The position numbers and the translations under genes are program-made. This document shows, in pieces, positions 17,201 to 26,383 of a stretch of 64,000 nt of DNA. The stretch's first letter is position 1; each line of letters opens with the position of its first letter. Source of the DNA: UBA4644 sp964541085 (GTDB lineage Bacteria; Bacillota; Clostridia; Oscillospirales; Butyricicoccaceae); contig CAZIPA010000002.1 of assembly GCA_964541085.1 (NCBI GenBank), positions 1 through 64,000 on the forward strand, given 5' to 3'. Under the pieces are notes generated by a model. It worked only from the letters and a program-made list of their open reading frames with translations, did no database searches and had not been told where the DNA came from.

Positions 17201-18781
17201 ATGCTGGAGCTTCTGATACGGAACGCACGCATTGTGGACGGGACGGGTATGCCCGCCTATCACGGAGATGTGGGCATTCGGGACGGCAAAATCGTCAATA
17301 TCGCGCCGGTGATTCATGAGACGGCCCTGCAAACGCTGGATGCGGACGGACTGACGCTGACCCCCGGCTTTATCGACTCCCACAGTCACGATGATATGAT
17401 TATGGAAACGGCTCCGGCCTGTTCTCACAAGCTGGAGCAGGGCGTCACCACGCAGGTGGTGGGAATGTGCGGCCACTCGGCGGCACCTCTTTCTCCCGCC
17501 TATCATGAAGAGGGTCTGCGCATCTGCCGCTCCCTGTGCGCCAACGGTGTCCGGGACGATCTGCCCTCCCGACAGGATTTCGGCACCTATATGCATCAGC
17601 TCAAGGGCGGCTTTGGCACCAATATGGGTCTGCATATCGGCCACGGCACCATTCGTACTGCCGTCATAGGCTTTCAGCGGCGCAAACCGACAGCGGACGA
17701 GCTGAAACAGATGGAGCGTCATGTGCGTCAGGCCATGGAGGCCGGTGCGCTGGGCATCTCCTTCGGCATGATCTACACCCCCGGTGCCTTCGCCGACACG
17801 GAGGAAATGATCGCTCTGTGCCGGGTGGCGGCAGAATATGGCGGCGATATGACTATCCATATGCGCAACGAGGGCCGCTGTCTGATTGAAGCAGTGGAGG
17901 AAACGCTGGACATCGTTCGGAAAACCGGCATCCGCTGCGTCATTTCTCATCACAAAGCCTCCGGCGGGCAGGACAACTGGGGCAAGGTGCGCCGGACGCT
18001 GCCCATGATCGAAGAGATCAACCAGGAGGGCTTTACGGTTTTTCTGGATCAGTACCCCTATATCGCCTCTTCCACCGGGCTTTCCGTGGAAATCCCCGGA
18101 GAGTGGCTGTCGCTGCCCAAGGCGCGGCTGCGGGAAATCATCCGCAGTGATGCCCGGCGGCCCGAGCTGGTTTCCGGCATGATCGGTGACCGTGACCCGG
18201 CCACCCGCTTTGACCGGGTGATGATTGTGGGCTCACAGGCGTTTCCCCAGTACAATGGTCTGCGGGTTCCGGAGGCCGCAAGGCTGCACGGAAAGAGCGG
18301 CGCGGAGACAGTGCTGGACATTCTGGTCGGGGATGATTTTACCACCGGCGAGGTGGATTTTGGTATGTGCGAAGAGGATGTGGAGCAGGTGCTGGCCTAT
18401 CCCCGCACCATGATCGGCACCGACGGGCTCTGGTATCCGGGCACCCGCAGTGCGCATCCCCGGGCCTTTGCCAGCTTTCCAAGGGTGCTGGGGCACTATG
18501 TACGGGAGCGGGGCGTGATTTCCTTTGAAGAGGCCATTCGCCGGATGACCTCCATGCCCGCCACGCTGTACGGCTTCCGGGACAAGGGACAGGTGCAGGT
18601 GGGCTTTGATGCCGATCTGTGTCTGCTGGATCCGGATACCATCATTGACCGGGCGGATTTTCAAAACTGGAATGCCCGCTGCCCGGGTCTGCGGTATGTC
18701 TTTGTGGCCGGACAGGCTGTAGTCAAAGACAGCGTTCATGACGGCCGTCTGCTGGGCCGGGTGCTGCGCCGAAGCTGGTAA
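17201..18781 (+). CDS. D-aminoacylase family (N-acyl-D-amino-acid deacylase-like) amidohydrolase
   Basis: This is a 526-residue zinc-dependent amidohydrolase. It shows DSHSHDDM (HxH), then the family segment LEQGVTTQVVGMCGHS with the metal-bridging Cys, ISHHKASG, and the catalytic IGTDGLW. The closing GFDADLCLLDP strand belongs to the beta-sandwich domain. Related enzymes hydrolyse N-acyl-D-amino acids or D-dipeptides, so peptidoglycan-derived substrates are possible (inference). A strong AAAGGAG precedes the ATG. It is probably co-transcribed with the helicase and ends at a bidirectional terminator. Confidence 0.85.
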   Translation: MLELLIRNARIVDGTGMPAYHGDVGIRDGKIVNIAPVIHETALQTLDADGLTLTPGFIDSHSHDDMIMETAPACSHKLEQGVTTQVVGMCGHSAAPLSPAYHEEGLRICRSLCANGVRDDLPSRQDFGTYMHQLKGGFGTNMGLHIGHGTIRTAVIGFQRRKPTADELKQMERHVRQAMEAGALGISFGMIYTPGAFADTEEMIALCRVAAEYGGDMTIHMRNEGRCLIEAVEETLDIVRKTGIRCVISHHKASGGQDNWGKVRRTLPMIEEINQEGFTVFLDQYPYIASSTGLSVEIPGEWLSLPKARLREIIRSDARRPELVSGMIGDRDPATRFDRVMIVGSQAFPQYNGLRVPEAARLHGKSGAETVLDILVGDDFTTGEVDFGMCEEDVEQVLAYPRTMIGTDGLWYPGTRSAHPRAFASFPRVLGHYVRERGVISFEEAIRRMTSMPATLYGFRDKGQVQVGFDADLCLLDPDTIIDRADFQNWNARCPGLRYVFVAGQAVVKDSVHDGRLLGRVLRRSW

Positions 18782-18850
18782 TGCTTTTGTTTGGCAAGCC
18801 GGAATTGGATACGCCTTTTCAAAAATACGGTCAGAAACCGTGACAGAAGA

Positions 18851-18890
18851 AAAAAGCCTCTGCGCAGAAGGTACCGCGCAGAGGTCTTTT
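18851..18890. terminator. bidirectional intrinsic terminator
   Basis: A 9-bp stem CCTCTGCGC (18857-18865) / GCGCAGAGG (18876-18884) has TCTTTT after it on the plus strand and CTTTTTTC after it on the minus strand. It lies between convergent genes. Confidence 0.85.
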
Positions 18891-18902
18891 GCATTTTCAG
18901 GT

Positions 18903-19463
18903 TCAGAAGCCGTTTCGCATCCGGTTGTCATAGGCTCTGGCCGCCTTGAACAGCAGCACCAGCATATAAATGTAGGCGGCAACCGAGGCCAGCGCCACGA
19001 TGCTGATAAAGCTGCCCACCAGCTGGAGCAGGATCCACGCCCGGAAGCAGTTGTTCAGCTTGTTGGCATACAGATCCTGCCGGGCGATATATTGCAGATC
19101 CGCAACGCCCCGGACGATGAAGAACAGCACCAGAAAGCTGCTGTAATCCGTCACATAATACAGAATCGTGGAAAGCCAGTTGGGCAGCGTCAGCGGCAGC
19201 AGGCCCACCACCGCCACGGCCACTGCATAGGCACAGAGCACCTTGGACAGCTTTCCTGCCCATTCCCAGTTGCTTCCGGACAGATTTTCCGCCGCCAGCA
19301 GAATGAGATAATAGCCCAGCGCCTGAAGCAGCCCCACCACCAGCGTGGAAACGACACTAAAGGTGCTGCTCATGGCTCCCGGCAGCAGAAACAGCAGGAT
19401 CAGCTGCAAAATGGTGGGCAGACCGGCCATGGCCAGCAGCACGCCCCAAAAAACTTTTTTCAT
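18903..19463 (-). CDS. multi-pass membrane protein of unknown function
   Basis: This is a 186-residue hydrophobic protein with five or six predicted helices: VFWGVLLAMAGLPTILQLIL, a second over residues ~35-60, then segments around VLCAYAVAVAVVGLL, SSFLVLFFIVRG and the C-terminal VALASVAAYIYMLVLL. No family motif is recognised. The ATG at 19463 has GGAGG about 7 nt upstream; an earlier in-frame ATG overlaps that site. It sits alone between the rpsU terminator and a bidirectional terminator, so it must have its own promoter or depend on read-through. Confidence 0.7.
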   Translation of the reverse strand: MKKVFWGVLLAMAGLPTILQLILLFLLPGAMSSTFSVVSTLVVGLLQALGYYLILLAAENLSGSNWEWAGKLSKVLCAYAVAVAVVGLLPLTLPNWLSTILYYVTDYSSFLVLFFIVRGVADLQYIARQDLYANKLNNCFRAWILLQLVGSFISIVALASVAAYIYMLVLLFKAARAYDNRMRNGF

Positions 19464-19504
19464 AGGTTTTCCTCCCATCGGAAAGCTCCATCGCCTTTCC
19501 GGTA

Positions 19505-19536
19505 AAAAGAATGCCGCAGAACACTGTCTGCGGCAT
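19505..19536 (-). terminator. intrinsic terminator of rpsU
   Basis: A 9-bp stem (ATGCCGCAG at 19511-19519, CTGCGGCAT at 19528-19536) is followed on the minus strand by TTCTTTTT. It lies 20 nt past the rpsU stop. Confidence 0.85.
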
Positions 19537-19555
19537 CCGGAAAAACGATCAACAA

Positions 19556-19738
19556 TCAGCGATACATTTTTTTCTTGGCGCGAGCTGCTTCGCTCTTTTT
19601 GCGGCGCTTGACACTGGGGCTCTCATAGCACTCACGCTTACGGAGTTCGGAAAGTACACCAGACTTCGCACAGGAACGCTTAAACCGACGCAGCGCGTTA
19701 TCCAAAGACTCATCCGGTTTCACACGGATCTCAGACAT
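19556..19738 (-). CDS. rpsU: 30S ribosomal protein S21
   Basis: This is a 60-residue, highly basic ribosomal protein. It begins [20 protein letters not shown] and carries the family [19 protein letters not shown] segment, with a basic tail that contacts 16S rRNA. The ATG at 19738 has GGGAGGGAAG before it, and the extra codons upstream overlap that site. It is transcribed from its own consensus promoter directly downstream of leuS. Confidence 0.96.
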   Translation of the reverse strand: MSEIRVKPDESLDNALRRFKRSCAKSGVLSELRKRECYESPSVKRRKKSEAARAKKKMYR

Positions 19739-19788
19739 TTTCTTCCCTCCCTCCATGAACAGAAAACGATGACACGCATCACAAATAT

Positions 19789-19817
19789 ATTATATGCAGG
19801 TGTCGGGGGTTTGTCAA
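19789..19817 (-). promoter_or_regulatory. strong sigma-A promoter of rpsU
   Basis: Perfect TTGACA (19812-19817) and TATAAT (19789-19794) on the minus strand are separated by 17 bp. It lies just beyond the leuS stop codon. Confidence 0.9.
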
Positions 19818-19822
19818 GTGAT

Positions 19823-22234
19823 TTACCGCGGTTTGACCACGAAATTGACGATTTTCTTTTTGATGACGATGGCCTTGACCACCTGCATTCCCTGAAGAGC
19901 AGCCTGTACCTTAGCATCCCGCAGGGCAGTCTCCCGCATTTCGTCCTCATCGGCCTCGGCGGAAACGGTGATCACAGAGCGCACCTTGCCGTTGACCTGC
20001 ACGGCCAGCTCCAGCGTCTGATCCACCGTCTTACTCTCATCATAGGCGGGCCATGCGGTTTTGCAGAGCATCTCCGTGCCGCCCAGCAGCTCGTTCAGCT
20101 CCTCGGTGATATGGGGCGCAAAGGGATTCAGAATGGTGATGAAGGTGCGGAATTCCGCCCGGTTGCAGCCGTTTTTCTCCAGCTGGTTCAGCAGGCCCAT
20201 CATGGCGGCAATGGCGGTGTTGGCCTTCAGATTGTCGGCATCCTCGGCCACCTTTTTGATGGTCTTGTGCATGGCGGATTCGTTGGCGGGAGAATAGCTG
20301 TCGCCCTCAGTGAGATTTTCGCTGAGGTTCCACACACGGTCCAGGAAGCGCTTGCAGCCCTTGATGGCCTTGGGATCCCAGGGCGCGGCCTTTTCAAAGT
20401 CGCCCAGGAACATCTCATACAGACGCATGGTATCCGCGCCATATTCCCGGATGATATCGTCCGGATTGACCACATTGCCACGGCTCTTGGACATCTTGAT
20501 GCCGCCCTCGCCCAGAATCATGCCATGAGAGGTACGCTTCTGATAGGGCTCACAGGTGGGCACAACGCCGATATCATACAGGAACTTGTACCAGAAGCGG
20601 GAATAGAGCAGATGCAGAGTGGTGTGCTCCATGCCGCCGTTGTACCAGTCCACGGGCATCCAGTAATCCAGCGCTTCCTTGGAGGCCAGCGCCCTGTCAT
20701 TGTGGGGATCGCAGTAACGGAGGAAATACCAGGAGGAACCGGCCCACTGGGGCATGGTATCCGTTTCCCGCTGGGCAGGGCCGCCACAGCAGGGGCAGGT
20801 GGTATTGATCCAGTCGGTACACTTGGCCAGAGGAGATTCGCCGTTGTCGGTGGGCTCATAGGACTCCACCTCCGGCAGACGCAGGGGCAGCTGATCCTCG
20901 GGAACGGCCACCCAGCCGCACTTTTCGCAATGCACCAGCGGGATGGGCTCGCCCCAATAACGCTGACGGGAGAAAACCCAGTCACGGAGCTTGTAGTTGA
21001 CCTTCTGCCGGCCGATACCGTGATCCTCCACCCACTGCTTCATGAAGGGGATGGCCTCCTTTACGGTCATGCCGTTGAGGAAGTCGGAGTTTACCATAAT
21101 GGCGGTATCATCCTTGGCGACAAAAGCTTCTTTGGTCACATCGCCGCCCTGCACCACCTCGATGATGGGCAGACCGAAGGCAGTGGCAAAGTCCCAGTCA
21201 CGCTGGTCATGGCCGGGCACGCCCATGACGATACCGGTACCGTAGCCCATCAGCACATAGTCCGACACAAACAGGGGCACCGCAGCGCCGGTGATGGGAT
21301 GGATGGCATGAATGCCCTGAAGACGCACGCCGGTCTTGTCCTTGGCCATTTCCGTGCGCTCAAAGTCAGACTTGCGGGCAGCCTCCTGCTGGTAGGCCTC
21401 TACCTCGGCCCGGTTTTCCAGCTGAGCCATCCAGGTTTTCAGCAGCGGATGCTCGGGAGAAATGACCATATAGGAAACGCCGAACAGGGTGTCGGCACGG
21501 GTGGTAAACACGGTCAGGGTCTCGCCGGTGGAAGCCTTGAAGTCCACCTCTGCACCGGTAGAACGGCCAATCCAGTTTTTCTGCTGGGTCTTGACACGCT
21601 CAATATAATCCACCTGATCCAGATCGTCGATCAGCCGCTGAGCATACTTGGTGATGGCCAGCATCCACTGGCTCTTTTCCTTGCGGATTACCGGTGCACC
21701 GCAGCGCTCGCAAACGCCGTTGACCACCTCTTCATTGGCCAGCACGCATTTGCAGGAGGTACACCAGTTCACCGGCATGGAGGCCTTATAGGCCAGACCT
21801 TTTTTGAACATCTGGAGGAAAATCCACTGGGTCCACTTGTAATAATCGGGATCAATGGTGGCGACCTCCCGGCTCCAGTCAAAGCTCAGGCCCAGAGAGA
21901 CCAGCTGATCCTTGAAGTGCTGGATGTTCTGCCGGGTGAAATGCTCCGGATGCACATGATTCTTGATGGCGAAATTCTCCGCCGGCAGACCGAAGGCATC
22001 CCAGCCCATGGGATACAGCACATTATAGCCCTGCATCCGCTTTTTCCGCGCAATGATATCCAGCGCGGTATAGGAGCGGGGATGGCCTACATGGAGGCCC
22101 TGTCCGGAGGGATAGGGGAACTCCACCAGCGCGAAAAAGCCGGGCTTTGTGGTATCATTCACTGCGTGGAAGGCACCGGCTTCTTCCCATTTTGCCTGCC
22201 ACTTTTTTTCAATGCGGTCAAACTCGTATTTCAT
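19823..22234 (-). CDS. leuS: leucyl-tRNA synthetase
   Basis: This is an 803-residue class I synthetase that charges tRNA-Leu. The HIGH-type motif is HVGHP within [16 protein letters not shown] (residues ~38-53). The zinc/editing insertion contains CEKCG and CPCCGG cysteines and the CP1 editing domain. KMSKSRGN lies near residue 580, with the anticodon-binding helices and the C-terminal domain following. The ATG at 22234 overlaps the rsfS stop (ATGA), making leuS the last gene of the smc operon. Confidence 0.97.
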   Translation of the reverse strand: MKYEFDRIEKKWQAKWEEAGAFHAVNDTTKPGFFALVEFPYPSGQGLHVGHPRSYTALDIIARKKRMQGYNVLYPMGWDAFGLPAENFAIKNHVHPEHFTRQNIQHFKDQLVSLGLSFDWSREVATIDPDYYKWTQWIFLQMFKKGLAYKASMPVNWCTSCKCVLANEEVVNGVCERCGAPVIRKEKSQWMLAITKYAQRLIDDLDQVDYIERVKTQQKNWIGRSTGAEVDFKASTGETLTVFTTRADTLFGVSYMVISPEHPLLKTWMAQLENRAEVEAYQQEAARKSDFERTEMAKDKTGVRLQGIHAIHPITGAAVPLFVSDYVLMGYGTGIVMGVPGHDQRDWDFATAFGLPIIEVVQGGDVTKEAFVAKDDTAIMVNSDFLNGMTVKEAIPFMKQWVEDHGIGRQKVNYKLRDWVFSRQRYWGEPIPLVHCEKCGWVAVPEDQLPLRLPEVESYEPTDNGESPLAKCTDWINTTCPCCGGPAQRETDTMPQWAGSSWYFLRYCDPHNDRALASKEALDYWMPVDWYNGGMEHTTLHLLYSRFWYKFLYDIGVVPTCEPYQKRTSHGMILGEGGIKMSKSRGNVVNPDDIIREYGADTMRLYEMFLGDFEKAAPWDPKAIKGCKRFLDRVWNLSENLTEGDSYSPANESAMHKTIKKVAEDADNLKANTAIAAMMGLLNQLEKNGCNRAEFRTFITILNPFAPHITEELNELLGGTEMLCKTAWPAYDESKTVDQTLELAVQVNGKVRSVITVSAEADEDEMRETALRDAKVQAALQGMQVVKAIVIKKKIVNFVVKPR

Positions 22235-22611
22235 TGCTCTTCCTCTTCCTTTACCGTCAGATTGGAAATGTCGATGCGCACGCCGTCGCCCCACAGGCGC
22301 TCCAGTGCGTACATTTCCCGGGCTTCCTTCTGGAACACATTTACCACAACGCTGGTATAATCCACCAGCACCCAGTTGGAGGTAACGCCTTCCCGGTGGT
22401 GGGGCAGCACTTGCAGTCGCTCCTTCACCTTCATTTCAATCTCATCCGCCAGCGCACGGATATGTGTGCTGGATGTACCGGTCATGATGACAAAATAATC
22501 GGTCAGCGTCGTCTGTCCCGTTACCTGCATCACCACGATATCCCGGGCTTTTTTGCTGTCTGCCACCTGAACGATGGCTTCCATCAGCTCTTTGGGGGTG
22601 ATTTCCGTCAC
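22231..22611 (-). CDS. rsfS: ribosome silencing factor RsfS
   Basis: This is a 126-residue protein of the Iojap/RsfS family, which binds ribosomal protein uL14 and blocks subunit joining when nutrients are scarce. The conserved [21 protein letters not shown], then [16 protein letters not shown] and the RLWGD region are all present. It overlaps nadD-yqeK upstream and leuS downstream by ATGA junctions, a common Firmicutes order (nadD-yqeK-rsfS). Confidence 0.95.
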   Translation of the reverse strand: MTEITPKELMEAIVQVADSKKARDIVVMQVTGQTTLTDYFVIMTGTSSTHIRALADEIEMKVKERLQVLPHHREGVTSNWVLVDYTSVVVNVFQKEAREMYALERLWGDGVRIDISNLTVKEEEEQ

Positions 22612-23777
22612 AATGCTTCCTCCTTCTCGGTTTTTTGCAGAGCGGTATGCAGTGCCTGCTCTGTCTTATAATAAGGGGTTCTCCCCTGAGAACGCACAAA
22701 CGCCAGCGTCTGCCGCAGGGCGGCGATATAGGCCCCATCCAGATCGGTCAGCGCCAGCTCCCGCAGCTGCTCCACGCCGGGCCAGCTTCGGGTTTCCTCG
22801 GCCATATCTGCCACATACAGAATCTTCTGTGCCGGGGTCATGGGCTCTGTTCCGCCGCCGGTGGTATGGGTGCGGATGGCCTCCACCACGGCATCCGGCA
22901 TACGGAAGTGCCGCTTTGCCATTTCCGCACCGGTATCCGCATGGATCAGCGTCGAAAAATCATCGGGCCCATAATCTGTGATTATATGCCATTTTTCCGC
23001 TAAAATCAACTGTTCTTTTTCCGTCAGGCCCTTGGTGCAGTCGTGGAGGATGGCAGCCGCCCGGATGAGATAGTCATCCACGCCGAACCGCCGGGCCATT
23101 TGTGCCGCCAGCTGTTCACAGCCACGGGTATGGGCAAAGCGATGGGGCTTTTCCCGCTGCTGCATTTCCTGCCGCAGAGCCTCCAGCGTGGGACGGTACA
23201 GACCCTGCTGCCGGATATATTCCGCCACGCCCGGGTCCAGCAGATCACTGCCAAAATGGCTGCGCACATCTGTGGATGCCGCCGGAAATGCCACATTGGG
23301 CAGAATGTCAATGCCGGCTCCCAGCTTTTCCCGCAGCTGCGCGGCTTTTTCCGCAATGGCAGCTCTGTCCTGCTCACTGCGGGCAACCACAGCCAGCCGA
23401 CAGAGGGAGAGGATTTTTTCCGGCTGCCGCCATGCGTCAAAGGACAGCAGCATATCCGTCCCCATCACCAGCCAGCGTTCCGCCTGAGGATACTGCTCTG
23501 CCAGCAGCGTCACCGTATCGCAGGTATAGCTGGGGCCCGGTCGGCACAGCTCCAGATCAGAGGCCTGACAGCCGGGCAGCTGTGCTGCCGCGATCCGGCA
23601 CATTTCCAGCCGCTGGGCAGGTGTCGCAGAGCCCTCCGGCAGCTTTTTGTGGGGCGGCAGATTGGTGGGCACCATCAGCAGCAGATCCAGCCCCAGCGTC
23701 TCCACGCAGGCCCGGGCTGCCGCCATGTGCCCCAGATGCGGCGGATTGAAGGTACCGCCGAACATGGCAACTCTCAT
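22608..23777 (-). CDS. nadD: fused nicotinate-nucleotide adenylyltransferase and YqeK-type HD hydrolase
   Basis: This is a 389-residue two-domain protein. Residues 1-195 are NadD, which makes nicotinate adenine dinucleotide from NaMN and ATP, with GGTFNPPHLGH at 7-17 and the ASTDVRS (SSTxxR-like) motif at 167-173. Residues ~205-389 are an HD-domain protein like YqeK, a symmetric Ap4A hydrolase, with His216, His245-Asp246 (LHDCTKG) and a later HADTGAEMA. In Bacillus these are adjacent separate genes; here they form one frame with no stop between them. The ATG at 23777 overlaps the yhbY stop. The HD domain could remove adenylated by-products (inference). Confidence 0.92.
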   Translation of the reverse strand: MRVAMFGGTFNPPHLGHMAAARACVETLGLDLLLMVPTNLPPHKKLPEGSATPAQRLEMCRIAAAQLPGCQASDLELCRPGPSYTCDTVTLLAEQYPQAERWLVMGTDMLLSFDAWRQPEKILSLCRLAVVARSEQDRAAIAEKAAQLREKLGAGIDILPNVAFPAASTDVRSHFGSDLLDPGVAEYIRQQGLYRPTLEALRQEMQQREKPHRFAHTRGCEQLAAQMARRFGVDDYLIRAAAILHDCTKGLTEKEQLILAEKWHIITDYGPDDFSTLIHADTGAEMAKRHFRMPDAVVEAIRTHTTGGGTEPMTPAQKILYVADMAEETRSWPGVEQLRELALTDLDGAYIAALRQTLAFVRSQGRTPYYKTEQALHTALQKTEKEEAL

Positions 23778-24076
23778 GCGCGCTCTTTGGGCAGCACAAT
23801 CTTCGGCTTGTCCGGATTGGGCTTGTACACCACCAGACGATTGCCGATGCACTGCACCGGCTCCGCGCCGATGGCTTCGCACAGAATCTCGCTGGCCTCC
23901 CGTGCCGTCAGCAGCGCACTTTCCAGCACCCGTATCTTAATCAGCTCTTTGGCCTTCAGCTCTTCTTCTGCCTGACGGCACACGGCATCCGTCACGCCGT
24001 CCCGGCCAATCTGCTGGGTGGTGGAAATCGTATTGGCCATTCCCCGCAGGAAGGCCCGTTGTTTGCTTGTCAGCAT
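23774..24076 (-). CDS. yhbY: YhbY family RNA-binding protein (CRM domain)
   Basis: This is a 100-residue single CRM-domain protein. It has LTSKQRAFLRGMAN, the IGRDGVTD loop in place of the usual GxxG, and KELIKIRVLES. The family associates with pre-50S ribosomal particles. It lies between rdgB (32 nt) and nadD-yqeK (ATGA overlap), the usual Firmicutes position. Confidence 0.93.
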   Translation of the reverse strand: MLTSKQRAFLRGMANTISTTQQIGRDGVTDAVCRQAEEELKAKELIKIRVLESALLTAREASEILCEAIGAEPVQCIGNRLVVYKPNPDKPKIVLPKERA

Positions 24077-24108
24077 AATATGCTCCTCAATTTTCTCTGA
24101 TTTTTCTG

Positions 24109-24699
24109 TTACAGTCCCCGGGCTTCCAGCGCAGCCTTCATGGCCGCAAGGGAACGGGCCCGATGGGAGATGGCATTTTTCCGCTGCTGGGGCATTTCCG
24201 CAAAGGTGCAGCCCTCCTCCGGCACATAAAACACCGGATCATAGCCAAAGCCGCCCTGTCCCCGGGTCTCCCGCAGGATCCGGCCCGGGCATTCTCCCCG
24301 CACGGTAAAGGCCGTTCCGTCCGGGCAGACGCAAGCAATCACCGAAACAAAGTAGGCTTCCCGCCGCGCCTCCGGCACCTTGTCCAGCTTTTCCAACAGA
24401 AACCGCACCCGGTCGCTGTCGCTTCCCGCACAGTATCTGGCAGAATGGATGCCCGGCGCATCGTCCAGTGCCCGGACACACAGACCGCTGTCATCCGCCA
24501 GCGCAGGCAGACCGGAGGCCGCACAGGCCGCCCGGGCTTTAATCAGGGCATTTTCTTCAAAGGTGCTTCCGGTTTCCTCCGGATCGGTATGAATGCCCGC
24601 CTCCGCCATGGACAGAAAGCGGCGGGAATCATTTTCCAGAATGGCCCGAATCTCCGAAAGCTTGTGGCCGTTATTGGTGGCAATCACATAGGTACTCAT
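24109..24699 (-). CDS. rdgB: XTP/dITP diphosphatase (RdgB/HAM1)
   Basis: This is a 196-residue house-cleaning pyrophosphatase that removes deaminated purine triphosphates. It starts with VIATNNGHKLSEI, has the catalytic ALADDSGLCV, and closes with GFGYDPVFYVPE and the ISHRARSL nucleotide-binding end. It follows RNase PH by 11 nt; the rph-rdgB pair is widely conserved. Confidence 0.95.
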   Translation of the reverse strand: MSTYVIATNNGHKLSEIRAILENDSRRFLSMAEAGIHTDPEETGSTFEENALIKARAACAASGLPALADDSGLCVRALDDAPGIHSARYCAGSDSDRVRFLLEKLDKVPEARREAYFVSVIACVCPDGTAFTVRGECPGRILRETRGQGGFGYDPVFYVPEEGCTFAEMPQQRKNAISHRARSLAAMKAALEARGL

Positions 24700-24710
24700 A
24701 GGCGCTCCTT

Positions 24711-25439
24711 TCAGCGAAACAGATGGCCTACGGCCTGTTTCTGGGCGGCTACCAGCTGCTTGATGCCGTTTTCCGCCAGAAGATACATTTCATCCAGCTC
24801 CCGTTTGCTGAAGGGGCGTTCTTCTCCGGTGCCCTGAAGCTCGATGATATTGCCCTCGTCATCCATGATGAAGTTGAAATCCACCTCGCCGCCGCTGTCC
24901 TCCACATAGTCCAGATCGCACACCGGCTGATCGTTGACCACACCGACGCTGACCGCGGCGACATAGCTGTACAGCGGCAGATCCAGAAACACGCCCTGCT
25001 GCCGCAGCTTGTCCAGCGCCAGCACCAGTGCGCAGAAGGCACCGGTGATGGAGGCGCAGCGGGTGCCGCCGTCGGCCTGAATCACATCGCAGTCGATGGT
25101 AATGCAGCGCTCTCCCAGACCGTCCAGATCGGTGACAGAGCGCAGCGCCCGGCCAATGAGCCGCTGAATCTCCGCAGAGCGTCCGTTGAGCTTCAGCTTG
25201 CTGATGTCCCGGGGCGTGCGGGTCTGGGTGGCCCGGGGCAGCATATTATACTCTGCCGTGACCCAGCCCTTCCCTTTTCCCTTCAAAAAGGGCGGGACGC
25301 TTTCTTCCACGGTGGCATTGCAGATCACCCTGGTATTGCCGCAGGTAATCAGAACGCTGCCCTCCGGATATTGAATGAAATCGGGAACGATGGAAACCGG
25401 ACGGATTTCCTCCGGTGCTCTGCCGTCATGTCTGGCCAT
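24711..25439 (-). CDS. rph: ribonuclease PH
   Basis: This is a 242-residue phosphorolytic 3'-5' exoribonuclease that trims tRNA 3' ends. Diagnostic segments are RHDGRAPEEIRPV at the N-terminus, LPRATQTRTPRD (written here without the full context), SAEIQRLIGRALRSV, and the phosphate-site region CDVIQADGGTR. Its length equals the family norm. GAGGAGG precedes the ATG at 25439; the open frame upstream is inside the ftsY stop region. Confidence 0.95.
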   Translation of the reverse strand: MARHDGRAPEEIRPVSIVPDFIQYPEGSVLITCGNTRVICNATVEESVPPFLKGKGKGWVTAEYNMLPRATQTRTPRDISKLKLNGRSAEIQRLIGRALRSVTDLDGLGERCITIDCDVIQADGGTRCASITGAFCALVLALDKLRQQGVFLDLPLYSYVAAVSVGVVNDQPVCDLDYVEDSGGEVDFNFIMDDEGNIIELQGTGEERPFSKRELDEMYLLAENGIKQLVAAQKQAVGHLFR

Positions 25440-25452
25440 AGCTGCTTCCTCC

Positions 25453-26370
25453 TCAGGCGTTTGCACTTTCAAAAAAGGCTTTGGTAAAGGCGTAGGAATC
25501 GAACTCCAGCAGATCATCCACCTGTTCTCCCACACCGATATATTTCACGGGAACCCGCAGGTCTGCACTCACATGGATGGCAATGCCGCCCTTGGCTGTG
25601 CCGTCCAGCTTGGTAATGACCAGACCGGTCAGAGCGGTCACGCTGTTAAAGCCCTCCGCCTGAGAAATAGCGTTCTGTCCGGTGGTGGCATCCAGCACCA
25701 GCAGCGTCTCCACGCTGGCCTCCGGCAGCTCCCGGTGAATGACCCGGTTCATTTTTTCCAGCTCATTCATCAGATTCTGCTTGTTGTGCAGACGGCCCGC
25801 CGTGTCGCAGATCACCACATCACAGCCCCGTGCCCTGGCCGCCGTCACCGCGTCATAAATCACGGCGCTGGGGTCGGCTCCCTCATTGTGCCGCACGATA
25901 TCCGCACCGGCCCGTCCGGCCCAGATGGTCAGTTGATCCGCTGCCGCCGCACGGAAGGTATCCGCCGCCGCAAACAGCACCTTTTTTCCCTCTCCGGTGA
26001 GCTTTGCGCCCAGCTTGCCGATGGTCGTGGTCTTGCCCACGCCGTTGACACCCACCACCAGAATCACCGAGGGCTTTGTGTCCAGCCGCAGTCCCTCGTT
26101 GGGTGTCATTTTGTCTGCCAGCACCTGACAGAGACAATCAATGACCGCTTCTTTGGTTTGCAGATTCTGACGCTTGGAGCGCTTCCGCAGCTCGTCGATG
26201 GCCTCCGATGCGGTATACGCACCGATATCCGCCAGAATCAGCGCATCCTCCAGATCGGCCAGAAGCTCTTCATCCACCGTGCGGAAGGCCGCAAATACGG
26301 CGTTGAAGGAATCGGCGGTGCTCTCCTTGGTCTTTTTCAGGCCCTGCCTGATTTTGTCCAGAAATGACAT
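25453..26370 (-). CDS. ftsY: signal recognition particle receptor FtsY
   Basis: This is a 305-residue SRP GTPase that docks translating ribosomes at the membrane. It has the NG domain only: the N helices, then G1 GVNGVGKTT, the DTAGRLHN loop, TKLDGTAKGG, and the closing GVGEQVDDL. The acidic A domain of proteobacterial FtsY is absent, as is normal in Firmicutes. AAGGAGG lies before the ATG. It is coupled to smc by a 13-nt gap. Confidence 0.96.
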   Translation of the reverse strand: MSFLDKIRQGLKKTKESTADSFNAVFAAFRTVDEELLADLEDALILADIGAYTASEAIDELRKRSKRQNLQTKEAVIDCLCQVLADKMTPNEGLRLDTKPSVILVVGVNGVGKTTTIGKLGAKLTGEGKKVLFAAADTFRAAAADQLTIWAGRAGADIVRHNEGADPSAVIYDAVTAARARGCDVVICDTAGRLHNKQNLMNELEKMNRVIHRELPEASVETLLVLDATTGQNAISQAEGFNSVTALTGLVITKLDGTAKGGIAIHVSADLRVPVKYIGVGEQVDDLLEFDSYAFTKAFFESANA

Positions 26371-26383
26371 GGTATCTGCCTCC

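Noticed and set aside
15608..17953. Long minus-strand frame opposite the helicase and D-aminoacylase-like genes
   Set aside because: It crosses two convincing genes, is His/Gln-rich nonsense and has no start signal.
19511..22360. A very long open frame on the plus strand opposite leuS and rsfS
   Set aside because: It is a shadow of high-GC codon usage. leuS on the other strand carries all synthetase motifs, and the antisense translation has no domain or ribosome-binding site.
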